Below are positions 1 to 11,621 of a stretch of 64,000 bases of DNA, piece by piece. Positions within the stretch are counted from its first letter, which is position 1; each line of letters starts with the position of its first letter. The position numbers were made by a program, and so were the translations under genes. Source of the DNA: Ditylenchus dipsaci (lineage: Eukaryota; Nematoda; Chromadorea; Rhabditida; Anguinidae); contig SADC01001297.1 in the NCBI GenBank assembly GCA_004194705.1, positions 124,001 through 188,000 of the forward strand. The letters run 5' to 3'. The notes beneath the pieces were generated by a model, which was not told the DNA's origin, searched no databases, and worked only from the letters and a program-made list of their open reading frames with translations.

Positions 1-78
1 TTACAGGATGCCCAAAAAAACCTCTACGCTTTGACTGTGCCGTTAGGCCACTTTTTTTATTCCTATTTTGGGCACGAT

Positions 79-300
79 ACCGTATTTCATCTAATTAACG
101 CGCCCCTTCTAATGAACGCGCCCCCTTGACTTTGAGGATTTGTATCTCGGAGCAGATAATTTTTTCCGATCTGTTCTTTTTTTTGCATTTTCTTAACTCC
201 CTTAGGATTTCGGGTTTTTTCCCAAAAATATCGAGATCGACCTCCAATTTTTTCGATTTTTAGGGACCCAAAAAATAAATATTATTAGAGGAAATACGGT
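79..300. mobile_element. Foldback MITE, family G
   Basis: Ends ACCGTATTTC and GAAATACGGT in inverted orientation. The interior matches the family G copy in CBP intron 1 (TATCTCGGAGCAGA, CCCAAAAATATCGAGATCGA). It is more diverged than that copy. Confidence 0.6.
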
Positions 301-353
301 GTGTCATTTTGTAGCCCCAACAATTCTCTAGAGAATGGTATGTGAAACTATAA

Positions 354-772
354 CAGTACACTCTCTCGTTAACATAATAGCAAAAAGTTCGTTCCGCCTT
401 GGGTCCGACACTTTTTAGCCCAATTTTTAAAAGTCTTTCACTTTTTCGACAGTCTGGTCTAAAATACTGCAAGGATTCCAATTTTGCTGATCGTTTTTGC
501 AAAAGAAAAAATTCTGGAATCCGAAAGGGAGACTACCTCGTTAACATAACGTTTTTTCAAAATATCATTACGTTAACGAGAGAGTCTGCCCTTGAAATTC
601 CAGAATCATATTTTTTTTGCAAAAATGATCGGCTAAATCGGAACCTTGCAATATTTGGGACCAGGCTGTCCAAAAAGAAAAGGTAAAAGACTTTGAAAAT
701 TGGGTTAAAAAAAGTGTCGAACCCTAGGCGGGAACGAACCTTTTGTTATTATGTTAGCGGGAGAGTCGACTG
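354..772. mobile_element. Tigger-type foldback element
   Basis: Left end CAGTACACTCTCTCGTTAAC and right end the complement of TTAGCGGGAGAGTCGACTG. The inverted arms reach far inward: GTCCGACACTTTTTAGCCC matches GGGTTAAAAAAAGTGTCGAA, and GCAAGGATTCC matches GGAACCTTGC. One half of the same core recurs near 48700-48850. Confidence 0.65.
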
Positions 773-1012
773 TAACTAAAAATATCATGGATAAATTGAT
801 AAAATAACAACTTTAGGCGCGATTTCAAACTGCCGAATTTCCAGTTTTTGTTAAATAACGTGATCATAACTTTCATTAAATTTTGTGTGGTGCTGAAATA
901 ACATCTCAGCGCTATGTTGTAGGACAGATCATGAGCGGCAAAACATATTTTGCGTAATAGTTTTTGACAATATATGTGTGTTGAGATATGGCTTTTTGAA
1001 AAAAACTGAGTA

Positions 1013-1810
1013 CAGTCAACTCTCGATAGAACGCCACTTTCGATATAACGGCACCTTGAAAGAGATTTGGTTGGCCAAGAAAGAAAATCAACAAAGTTTA
1101 CCTTCGATATAACGCCACTCTCGCTATAACGCCACCCAATCTCCGGCCTCGATGCACAAAAATTTTCTGGATATAGCGCCGCTTCAGTTTTTTTGAATCA
1201 TTTTGTTAAAAATGACCGTGTTTTCAAAATAAATTCGCGCGTAAATCTTACCACGAAAATGGATTTTTTGTGGCAGAAACCATGTTAGCGTTTTTATTGT
1301 GTTTGCACAGTTTGCATTTTCCGCTCTAAATTTTCTATCTTTAGCTATATGTCAACTATTTATACCCTTTAAAATAATTTCCTGGCCCTATCCAACAAAG
1401 GGAGAGAAGGTTTGTTTTGGTCCCCCTGTTAAATTTTTTTCGTTATCTTTTAGTCTTAGACTTAGGCAAAGGTATGCCAGCGTATGTTAGGAAGGACTCA
1501 AACATTAGTCTAAGATATCTTTAAGTCCGTCCTGACGCACGCTGACCCACCCTTGCCTAAGCCTAAAGACTAAATTATGACAAAAGACAACAGGGGGGAC
1601 CAAGGCAAAAACCACCCCCCCCCATCCCTTTGTTGGATAAGGCCGACTTCCTTTTGATGCCTTAAAAAACCTGATATAACGCCGCCTTGAAAATGATTTG
1701 ATCAAATTATTCGATATAACGCCACTTTCGAAATAACACCACTCTCGATATAACGCCACCTTGGGCCGGTCCCGAGGGGAGGGGGGGGGCGTTATATCAA
1801 GGGTTGACTG
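1013..1810. mobile_element. Tigger/pogo-type MITE
   Basis: Bounded by TA, with ends CAGTCAACTCTCGATAGAAC and the complement of ATATCAAGGGTTGACTG. GATATAACGCCAC-type units are repeated near both ends. No transposase. An F1 foldback is inserted at 1384-1644. Confidence 0.75.
1384..1644. mobile_element. F1 foldback MITE, copy 1
   Basis: Arms GGCCCTATCCAACAAAGGGA and the complement of CCCTTTGTTGGATAAGGCC around a core with CGTATGTTAGGAAGGACTC and its inverse. The arm sequence TCCAACAAAG is private to this copy. Flanking 8-mers AATTTCCT and GACTTCCT agree at 6 of 8 positions. Confidence 0.7.
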
Positions 1811-3654
1811 TATAACCAAAAAAATTTTATAAAAGGTGTTATTCTTTTGGTTATTGCTTTTAGACTAAAGTATTAAGGTTACACTATTTCTAAAAAAATT
1901 TCTATCATTTTTTAAATTTAAAACCATCTTTAGAACTTTACATCATTTTGAGGTCTCAGTAATGTGACTTATCATTTGTTTGACCTCTTGCAACAATTAA
2001 TAGCCAGTTATTACCAAACAGAATTGAGGTAAACCTTAGAGACCTTGAGCAGAGTCTCAATAAATCTTAATAGTAGTGTGTGTACACATATAATTGATAT
2101 GCTTACAATGATTTACTACTGTCAACACAAAGAAGACTGTGGAACAACTTCACTCCCTCCACCCATTTATAAACACAGTTTTCTTTCCCAAAACTACCAC
2201 CACCTAATTACTGTTTAGTATCCAAGTAGCAGTAGCCATCCTTACTACAGTATAAACACACAAAATAAAAAAGATGCGCACCTTCCTGCCTATTCAAAAG
2301 TAATGATGCCCATTCTTGTTCTACCCCACCAACAACACAGGATTATTAGTTGATTCAGCCTGCAGAGTGAGCAGAAGTAGCACTACCAACCAAAAGAAGA
2401 GGTTCTAACAGGCGTTAGAAATAGAACTGGAATTTATTATCCTCCCGAAAAGACATTTAATCCCAATAATAGACAGTCTCCCCCGTTAACTACTTTCCCA
2501 AAATACAGAAGAAGAAAAATGAATAGTCTTTTCCTCACACAAAAATGGGCAACCAAGAGTTACGCTCTGATTAATACAAAGGCGCAAAAATGAGTGCTGA
2601 AGCTATTCAAACAATACAGAATATGTCTGAAAAATGCTACAGAAAAAAGCTGTAATTTATAACTTGTGAATTAATTTTTAAAAACTCAAAAAGAAAATAA
2701 GGAAGGGATTCAAAAAATGCAAATAGTTTTATTTTTAGCTCAAGTGGGCAAGCTATGGGAATCAGTGAGCTCAAGATGAAGAAAACGGAACAGAAAATAG
2801 AAAAGAAACAGAAATAAAAATACTAAAACACCTCACTAAAACACCTAAGCCTAAGGGGACCAAGACATTTTTATTTTTTTTCACAAGAAGTACCACCCTT
2901 GCTCTTTGAAACTCAAGAATTTAAGCAAATTCCATCAGAATATCAAAATTTTCTAACCGTTTCTCACTTCGCTACCCCAGTAAAATATTTTAGCACAAAT
3001 AAATGTGAAAGAAAAAGAATGGTCCATATATTGTGGGATTTGATATATATTATTGTTGCAGCATTTCCATTGTTTTTGTTTCTTTACCCTGCTGGCTGGC
3101 TGTCAACAAACCACAGCTAACAAAGATGTGTTTTTGAGGCTCTTCTCCTTGATAGTGGGAGTACAATATTCTGTTTTACTAGCTGCTTCTTGTGACAACA
3201 GGAAGAAGAAGACTGCAAACAAAGAAAACAATATCTACAGTAAACAATAGTTGTTGTCAAAACTGTGTTCAATCACATCAAATTGTTGGAGAAGTTGGGG
3301 GAAAGGATTGAGAAAATCTCAATAAGAACATCTGCCCTTTTAGTTGAATGAATGATGACTGCAATTCCAACTTGCTGCAGCTTCATAAACAAATAGTTGG
3401 ATGAGGACGTCTGAAAAAACGAAGAAATAAAGCAAGAAATACAATCTTCTTCTTTTTACCAAACTTTGGAGATTTTTTTGTAAAAATAAACAATCCAAAT
3501 TCCCTCAGTAATAAATTTGCTTGCAACAAAAATTGGAATTGATGCATTAGTCTTTGAAGTTAAATGACATAAATATTTTAAATTTGCAATGTAAGATTGA
3601 GTAAGCTTAAAGGAAATAAAAATGTACAAATTAATTTAATCAAATATGTAGTAC
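1811..3654. other. No gene seen; mostly unique AT-rich DNA
   Basis: No exon with recognisable protein similarity and no clear inverted ends. The stretch 2100-3400 is less repetitive than its surroundings. A CCTAAGCCTAAG fragment lies near 2847. Confidence 0.5.
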
Positions 3655-3960
3655 AGTCGAGTCCCGATAAGTGGATTCCCTTCGGGATAGGCTTATAGGC
3701 GCATGCCCGTGCAAATAGGGCGGAGAAATTGAACTGGACAAAAAGTCATCTAACAATAAGTTCAAACGAGAAACATTAGGTCTTGGCAAAATTTGTTTCA
3801 AATATAATTGTTCTTCGACAAAACTATTTAAAGAGCCATGCCCACGCGTTTTGGATTGTCCCCGCCAATTCAAAAAAAATCGCCTAATCATTGATTATCT
3901 GTACGGATTTCTCAGCTTGGTTTCTAACGAAACAAGTCCTGGAATTTAATTTTAGGTATA

Positions 3961-4835
3961 CAGTCGACGCTCTCCATAACGGACCCGAAGGGACCGGGCT
4001 CAGCCGTCCGTTATGTAGAACGTCCGTTATGGAGAGCCGAATTTTTCTAGATAAATAATTTTGTCCGTTATAGAGAGCTTAGAATACTAAGTCTAGTTTT
4101 AAAAGTTCATTCATTCAAAAAACAGAAAAAAAAACTGGTACACACGGATATACTTCAAAAAAATTTCTGATACATAGCGAAAAGGGCAACTTTCTAAGGT
4201 CACAAGCTTAACATCACCCACGACTTTTTCGAGACTAATACACAGACACTTTTGATTTTCAATCTTGTTAATTATATTAAAAAGTAGACATATATCATAA
4301 ACATCCTTTTTTAAGTTTTCTGTCGATTAAGTCGATAGTCTCTGCTTATTTTTCTCATCTAAATTGCTTTGTTTTTGTTTTCTGCTGCTTCGATTATATT
4401 TTTCTCCTGCAGCAAGATGACAAGTCGTTTTTTTCTAGGAGTAGCCATCTTGATGCCGAAAAAAAACATATCATTCAGTGGCAACGATAACGTAAAAACG
4501 GTATCAAAAGGTAAGAGCAGCATTTTTTACAAAAAAAGCCTTTCTAAGCCAAAAATAGATTGCATTTGCGAAAATCGGCTGAACATTTTCGTGCTAAGGC
4601 ACAATTTTTTGTTGAAATATGAGCGAATATATAGTCAGTCCGTTATGGAGAGAGTCATTTATTTAGTGGGGACCGGCATTTCTGTCCGGTATAAAGAGCG
4701 TCCGTTATGTAGAGCGTCCGTTATGTAGAACGTTCCTTCCAGTCAATTTCAATAGAAACCGACCAAACCAAATTTTCTGTCCGTTATGGAGAGCTGTCCG
4801 TTGTGGAGGGGGTCCGTTATGGAGAGCGTCGACTG
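3961..4835. mobile_element. Tigger/pogo-type MITE, 875 bp
   Basis: Flanked by TA. Perfect inverted ends of at least 26 bp start CAGTCGACGCTCTCCATAAC. GTCCGTTATGGAGAGC-type units are repeated inside both ends. No transposase frame. Confidence 0.85.
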
Positions 4836-5037
4836 TAGCTGTATTAGAAATCAAGTTAAAAATTCGGACAGAACTTTGATAATTGATAAAAATAAATAAA
4901 ACTTTGATGTTAAAAAAATTTTAATTGACGAGGGACAACTGTTGTCTGAGACGGCAATGGCCCTTTAATACAAAACTTTCCTGCAAATAATGGGTTGTAT
5001 AGTTTTGGTTTTCTACTGCAGTCCACTCTCGATTTAA

Positions 5038-5263
5038 AGCGGCATGCCCGTGCTCGACACAGAGAAAAGGCAGCTTTCTCGAACAATTTTTTAAATGCGT
5101 TTTGATCTAAATTTTTTATGTTTTCTGCCTAGTTTTTAAAAGTACTATGAGATCATCTGTATTAGATTTGACGCCTAACGAGTCAAAAATAGAACGATTC
5201 AAAAAAAAATTTGCTGGTTCCTTTTGCCTTACTTTTTGAGACGCACGGGCATGCCCCTTTAAG
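5038..5263. mobile_element. Foldback of the GGGGCATGCC family (family T)
   Basis: Inverted ends GGCATGCCCGTGC and GCACGGGCATGCCCC, the right one followed by TTTAAGG. Other copies lie at 10034-10439, 11253-11621, 30336-30575, 36873-37712, 50912-51229 and 56519-56999. The first 10-12 bases are shared and the following arm bases are private to each copy. Confidence 0.6.
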
Positions 5264-5632
5264 GTGTCAGACTATTGTAGACTCAAATTTTCAAAAAAAA
5301 GACTAAAGGGAAAAATTTTAAGGGAAAAATCTACCAAAATCTTATTGAAATTCCGTGAACGGGGAGGGCATTGGTTTCTGTTTTTATTTGCTACCTCTAA
5401 AAGTTCACGAGGACCTTTGAGGTTTGAAATGAGCCCTCTTACTGGCTCATAGAGATACCAAATAAAAGTAGAAACCATAATAGCAATCAATGTCAAAAGT
5501 AAGGGCTTTTTTGATGTTTTGGTTTGTTAGGTGCCGGCTTATTAGGAGTGAACTTTGTTAATTTTCTTTGACCGTCAACCAAATTGTTGAAAAATGCCGG
5601 CTTATTAGTGTGCCATGTTATCGGGACTCTAA

Positions 5633-7608
5633 AGAATACACGAATACACAAAATTAAGTCCAAGAGAAAAAATGTTTCTGCTATTTCGCCAAAAGCTGTC
5701 ACTACGCAAAATACCCAGTCAAACTTATATGTGCACCAGCAGCTAAAGATACGGTTATTCTATTTTCAAGCTCAAATAATCCCACTCACAGATTCAAATT
5801 TCTGCATGCACAAAAAAGTACGGCACTTTAAAGGAAAAAAGAAGGGTGTATAAAAGTGCATGGCTGGACATGACCCGACAATAGCACAAGAATTGTGTGG
5901 ATTACACCAAGTGTGCACTAATTTGTGCACATACAAAAAACAGAAGAACACTGGCCTCAAATCGGTGTAATGGTTGAGCTTAGACCTGCTGCTGCAGTAC
6001 CAATGCCAATCTTTTGTTGTTGGATTAGCTGGTGCTGCTGGATCACCTTCTTTCTGTTTTATTTCCTCTTCACCGGTTTTGCTTTGATTCAGTAGGGGAA
6101 GAAATGCGATAATAACCGTCCTACCTTGTTCTTAACACAAGCACAACTGTTTTATGCTTCACTGTAGTATATACCTTAAAATGAATATAATTACTGCAGA
6201 TTTTTCTAAAAACTATACATATAAACCGAACAACTGGCACATACAAAATAATCTCGGAAAAAGTTGGCTGTATGTGTGATATATTGACAAAATATGTAGG
6301 GTTGACAAGGCTTAGGATACTTTGTAGCCAGGCCTAGATTCCTCGAACACATCTCTAAATTTTCGAGGCCTCGTGTTTCTTGAAACCTCGACATTTTTCA
6401 AATTTTCGAAGAAAATCTTTAAAATCATAAAAATATAAGATCCTACACTTAAACATAAAAGTTACTCAAGGCTCTCAAATCAAATCTTATTTTGATGTAA
6501 AAATTTGCTTCAAAATATTATTTTTCGGTACATTCAGCTTCTATTTAACGTCACTCCCAAGGACCGGCCCTTACGTGACGACGCTAAATCGTGGGTTCAC
6601 GTTGACTGAATTATAGTCGAAGCATACCAAATTGGTCCATTTTCGGGTGATATTAAACCGAGGGTGACGTTAACCTAGGGCTGACAGAGCAATAACTAAT
6701 GGATAAATCAAATTTTTTCTACTAAAGCATCCTGAAATTTTTCAGAGAAATTTCCAGAAAAAGTTCGATAGCTCACCTATGAAATGTTTCTTTTATAGAT
6801 CATAGTTACTAGCTGGTAAATCACCGAAAAAACAAAAATATTTTGGAAAAACAAAACTTGAACAAGCAAATGTTATTATCAAAAGGTGAAGCAAAGTCTT
6901 ACGGGTCGAGCCCGTATAATATTTTCTGCTTCATAAACAAAAGTTTGACTGTAAGTGCCATCAAAATTGAGTAGAAAGAAGTAGGACATCAAAAAAAGGC
7001 AAAGATGAAGAAGCCATTTTTGCTGGATAAATATATTCCCCTCGCAATTAACTTGGCCCATAGGCTCTTATCCTTCTCCTTCTGAGGTGGTTGGCAGGAA
7101 AAGAGCCATTAAAGTGGAGGGAAGGTATTCCTCTTACTACTTTTCCCACAGGATAAGATGCCATATTCCACCAGCCAAACAATTAACACCTAAGCTAGCT
7201 ATGGTAGATATCTTTGGGGAATAAGAAGAAACTCGGTAAGACCCAACCACCACACTATTTCCTATTTGGTCTCATTTGTGTAAGCTGTGCTGATGTTGTT
7301 GTCTTGGCTCAATTTTCAGCCGCCAGCTTTTAATTGGTCCCAAGCAATTGGAGAATGAGAAAAGTTGTTGGAAGAAAGAGCTCTTAGAACCCAACTTTGT
7401 CCAAATTAATCTGGATTATTTTTGAATTTGTTGAATTTGAATATTTGAGTAGAAACGCCAAAATTGTTGCCTAAAATAAAAATTACTATTAAAATTACTA
7501 AAATTACTATTAGTATTATATCGGCATTAGGTGAATTGTACTAACAAATACACTACTTTTTACAACTTTTTAAAAATTTTAATGATTATAAATTTGCGCA
7601 CAGGTTTA
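5633..7608. other. No gene seen
   Basis: No coding exon found. A degenerate AACGTCAC/GTGACGTTAA inverted pair near 6545-6680 may be a decayed Tigger MITE. The stretch 6990-7440 is unique, has mixed base composition, and could be regulatory or untranslated sequence. Confidence 0.4.
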
Positions 7609-7850
7609 CAGGATGTCCCAAAAACTAAAATATTTTTGAAATTTTTTGTCAAGGGCTTCCGCGGAGCGGTAGAACCCTAAAAAAATTTTGAGGTTTCAGC
7701 CGACAATTAAAAAAAATTACTAAAAAATATAGCGACCAGACCATTTATGAATAAAAGATTGAAACTTAAGTATTGAAACTTAAAAGGGAATGCAAAAAGC
7801 AAGAAATAAAACAAAGTTAAAAAATGCTTTAGTTTATTTGGGACACCCTG
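7609..7850. mobile_element. Tc1/mariner-type MITE
   Basis: Flanked by TA, with ends CAGGATGTCCCAAAAACTAAA and the complement of TTAGTTTATTTGGGACACCCTG. Single ends of the same type lie at 3-25 and near 53690. Confidence 0.75.
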
Positions 7851-8093
7851 TACCTGCGAGACGGTAATTTTGGGTTTGGAGGGTTTGGGTAATTTCTACC
7901 GATACTCTTCTTTTTTACATCGCAAATCAAAATCTTCAAATTTCCTGCAATTTATTTTGATATTATATTCTAGTAAAGGTCCTAGGTTGCAAAAATATGT
8001 GTCTATGTAATCAGTGTGTCAATAAAGAATGGATAAAAGGGAAAAATGATACCTTTTTGTGAGAATACGTCGTGTTTATGTTGAAATTTAAGG

Positions 8094-8327
8094 TTTACCG
8101 TATAACCTCTATTAGTTAGGCCGGCCGGATAATTTTTCAACCCTCTGAAAATTTCGAGATTTTTGAGTGAAAACCCAAAAACTGAAAAGCTGGATCGGTA
8201 GAGCCCGTGGAAGTTAAGAAAATGCAATAAACAGGTTTGCAAAATATTTTTCTAAGCTGAGATATGAGTGCTCAAAGTCGAAGGGGCCAATTATTAGAGG
8301 GAGTTGGATTAATAGAGGTTTTACGCT
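8094..8327. mobile_element. Foldback MITE, family G
   Basis: Inverted ends share AACCTCTATTA next to TTTACCG/CGTAAAA. The core (TGAGATATGAG, AAACCCAAAAACTGAAA) is the family G core in the opposite orientation to 79-300. Confidence 0.55.
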
Positions 8328-8338
8328 AGATGATGCGT

Positions 8339-8460
8339 GGCAACCGGACATTTAGCATAATTTGTGCAATTTGTCCGCGGACATTTAGCATAATTTTTCG
8401 GTATGATTCGGTTGTTTTGCCCGAATCATACCGAAAAATTATGCTAAATGTCCGGTTGCC
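8339..8460. mobile_element. Hairpin MITE with terminal duplication
   Basis: Ends GGCAACCGGACATTTAGC and its complement, flanked on both sides by ATGATGCGT. The 122 bp are almost all stem: ACATTTAGCATAATTTTTCG pairs with the 3' half. The 8-9 bp duplication suggests hAT-type insertion. Confidence 0.8.
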
Positions 8461-8580
8461 ATGATGCGTGACTGTTTATTAATGTAAAGTTGTGTTTTTT
8501 ATAAATAAAATTCATGTTGATGTAAAGCACGACAAAAATGGAGCGCTTTCGCAAAAAGATGGCACTTTTACGGGTGAGTA

Positions 8581-8851
8581 GACGTTTGGCTACAAATGTA
8601 ACATTTTTGGCGTTCTGCCATATGTTCTGTTTAAGCCACTTAGGCTTATTTTTTCAGCCATTTTGTAGTTCGTAAGACATTTTTTGGTCCCTAAGCCTAA
8701 ACCTAAGCCTAAGGCCTAAGCCTAAGGCCTAAGCCTAAGCCTAAGGCCTAAGCCTAAGCCTAAGCCTAAGGCCTAAGCCTAAGTAGGCCTAAGTGGCTAA
8801 AACAGAACATAGGGCAGAACGCCAAAAATGTTACATTTGTAGCCAAACGTC
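8581..8851. mobile_element. Foldback element with a telomere-repeat loop
   Basis: Flanked by TA, with arms of about 60 bp starting GACGTTTGGCTACAAATGTA and its complement. The loop, about 8690-8800, is a run of CCTAAG/GGCCTAAG units, the complement of TTAGGC. Confidence 0.85.
8690..8803. repeat. Interstitial telomeric repeat (GCCTAA)n
   Basis: About 17 units of CCTAAG/CCTAAGC, several separated by an extra G. TTAGGC is the nematode telomere unit, so this supports assignment to Nematoda. Confidence 0.9.
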
Positions 8852-9389
8852 TATACCCCCTTTTACGTATCGCCCATAAAAAAATTTCAAAAATTTTCAA
8901 CATTCATTATATTTCTGTACGAATTTCTTGATTCGATTTTTAAAATAGCTATACCTAGCACGAAATTCTAGGCCCTGTTTTGTTAAGAACCAAGTTAAAA
9001 AATCCGTACAGAAGCTCAATCAAAAAAATTTAAATTCCAATTTTGAACGCACGGGCATGCCCCTATATTTCATGTATAACTTTTTTAAATACTTCATTGC
9101 TTTCAAAAGCCTTATAGAAAGACAAAATAACTGAATATATATATCTTGAAGTGCTGTAGTCTAAAAAAAAACCATTGACCAACTTGGTGACTTGCTCTTG
9201 TAAAATATTTGAGCCACTGAAAACGACACCAGTTTTTTTTTTGGAAAAAACTGAACTTATAGACGTAAACTTACACATTAAATTTAAGCAGGTATAAACC
9301 GTCATATAAGTCGGTCTTTTATTCAGAGTGGTCCAAAAAATTCAGAAAATTTAAAAAAATTCATTTTAAGGTTCTTTCAAATATAACTA

Positions 9390-9469
9390 CAGTCGAACCT
9401 CGGTTATACGCCACACCAGTTATACGCCACCCTAAAGACGGTCCTTGGCGTATAACCGGGATTCGACTG
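9390..9469. mobile_element. Minimal 80-bp Tigger-type MITE
   Basis: Flanked by TA, with ends CAGTCGAACCTCGGTTATAC and the complement of GTATAACCGGGATTCGACTG. It is little more than two inverted ends. Confidence 0.8.
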
Positions 9470-9741
9470 TATTGCCTATTGTTTTTTTTTGTAAGTTTTT
9501 TGTGTTTCTTACCGTAGAGTTCCCAAATAACTTCTGTCATCGATTTGCCTCGGAAAATCAATAGGGCAAAAAAACCTACGCAAATTTTTTGAAACTTCCA
9601 AATTTTTATTGGGTCACTTAATACTATCTGAAGCCTCTTTAGACATGAAAAATATAACTAACATACTATTTCCCATACAGTTAAGCTTCGGCTATAACAG
9701 ACTTATTTGGCTGTCGCTGCTAGGGTTGGCTAAAATTCAGG

Positions 9742-9993
9742 GGCCCTATCCCTCAATGGGGGGGGGGGTTTGCCTTGGCCCCCTGTTGTTTGTTTGTGAT
9801 TTTTTAGGCTTTAGGCTTAGACAAGGGTTGGTCAGCGTATGTTAGGACGGACTCAAACGTATTTTAGAAACATGATTAAGTTCCTCCTAATATACGCTGG
9901 CCTACTTTTGCGTGAGCCTCAGTCTAAAAACTCACAAAAAACAATAACAGGGGCGATCAAGGCAAACTCCCCCCCCCATTGAGGGATAGGGCC
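9742..9993. mobile_element. F1 foldback MITE, copy 2
   Basis: Ends GGCCCTATCCCTCAATGGGG and complement, flanked by a perfect 8-bp duplication AATTCAGG. The core has CAGCGTATGTTAGGACGGAC and its inverse. Private arm bases: CCCTCAAT. Confidence 0.85.
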
Positions 9994-10033
9994 AATTCAG
10001 GGCTAAAGCAACAACTAGACAGATAGTTATCAA

Positions 10034-10439
10034 TTAAAAGACCATGCTCACGGTGATCTGGTGGTCCCCCGCCAATTAAAATTTTTCCTTATCGTTGGAT
10101 TTACAGTCAACTCCCTCCATAGTGCACACCCAATGGACCGGCGCCAGGTGTGCACTATGGCGAGGGGTGCACTATGGCGGGGGTTTACTATTTAGTAAGT
10201 TGACTGTGGTCAAACACATCGGAACCGGGTGTGCACTATGGCGGGGGTGTGCACTATGGAGGGAGTTGACTGTACCTACGAATTTTTTTATCGAGTCTCT
10301 AAAAAAACTAAACCTAAAATTGAATTCTAAGCCGTGTTTTATTAGAAAACAAGTTCAAAATCCGAACAGAATATCAATGATTATAAAAAGTTTTTAATTG
10401 GCGGCGGACCACCAGACCACCGTGAGCATGGTCCTTTAA
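10034..10439. mobile_element. Family T foldback interrupted by a Tigger MITE
   Basis: Arms TTAAAAGACCATGCTCACGG, then GGTGGTCC and CCGCCAATTAAAA, matched by the inverse at 10397-10439. The element at 10104-10272 sits inside it. Confidence 0.75.
10104..10272. mobile_element. Tigger-type MITE, 169 bp
   Basis: Flanked by TA, with perfect ends starting CAGTCAACTCCCTCCATAGT. GTGTGCACTATGGCG units are repeated inside. Nested in 10034-10439. Confidence 0.85.
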
Positions 10440-11252
10440 GGATAACAAGCTTATATGTTGAGTAGTATATATCTTTGCCCTGTCTTTTAGCTCGAAAGAA
10501 CTCACAATAACTTTACTGACCTTTTTCTCTAAAATTTCTTTTCTTGAAACAAATTTTTTACATCCTTTTGTAGCTGAGATTTTCTCTATCGATTAAGCGG
10601 TCAAACACCCCAGTTAAAAATATATTTTTTTCATTTTGTCAAAAGGCGTGACTTTTGACAACAGTGGTCCCAATAGTGCGACTCTCGTTTTGGAAGCCCA
10701 GAGATTATGCATGATCACCAGAGTATTATTAAAATTAGTTATTACAAAATAAAGACTAATAAAATGGACATGGTAAATTAAATTTGGCTGCTTTAGATGA
10801 CACAACTGATGCCATTCTTTGCCTATTATTAAAGTTTTAATCAAAAACATTGCTTTTGCAATTGTTTAGCTCTCCGGCCCTTTTTCGGCACTAATGTTAG
10901 TGGCTAAGAAAGGCTAGATGGAAATGTAATTGAAGGCAGGGCGATAAAACTTTTAAGTCCACGGCTGTTTGCCCCATATAATTGGCCGTATAAGGAGATA
11001 AAAGTTGGCTTAGAATGACACTTAATTAAAATCTGAGACTGGATACCCCTGTTTGCACATGACACTTTTTTATTCTCAAGACATTTATGGAAATTATACC
11101 ACAAGTTGTAAGGATTCAAAAAATGGTTCTTTTCGGTTACCTCGACCTCCGCTATTTTTTCATTGTAATTTATTATAATTTCACGATAGTAACCAAGAGA
11201 AGAAAAACTTACAGAAAGCTAAAAAAATTAGAAAAAACAACAAATCATGATA

Positions 11253-11621
11253 TTTAAAGGACCATGAAACTTGATAAGCACAACAATTTGTGGAATTTGA
11301 ATTCGCGCGGGACCACCCTAATTTTGTCCATGATGTTTTTGAATTAATTTTTTGTGCGCATTAAAAATTTGAATTCTGTTTAAGAATAAATTTTTGACAC
11401 GGACTCGTATAAGTAGTTATCGTGTTGTGAAAGTAGGATACGTCGTCCGATCTGGCAGTGTAAAGCAACGTTAGGCTCGACTAGTAAACGTTTTTATATT
11501 TTGAAAAAATTTACATGCAAACAAAAAACAATTTGATAACATTATTGACAAAATTAGGGCGGTCCCGCGCGAATTCGAAATTTCTAAATTGCTGTGCTTA
11601 TCAAGTTTCATGGTCCTTTAA
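11253..11621. mobile_element. Family T foldback with arms of about 70 bp
   Basis: Arms begin TTTAAAGGACCATGAAACTT and continue through GATAAGCACA and GAATTCGCGCGGGACC to their inverse at 11550-11621. Little divergence between the arms, so probably young. Confidence 0.8.

Larger units (their letters stand above)
3655..5632. mobile_element. Possible old Tigger-like element carrying later insertions
   Basis: A left end CAGTCGAGTCCCGATAAG follows TA at 3653-3654. A partial inverted partner (TTATCGGGACTCT) ends near 5632. Between them sit the 3961-4835 MITE and a 5038-5263 foldback. The pairing of the two ends is an inference from about 11 shared bases. Confidence 0.35.
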
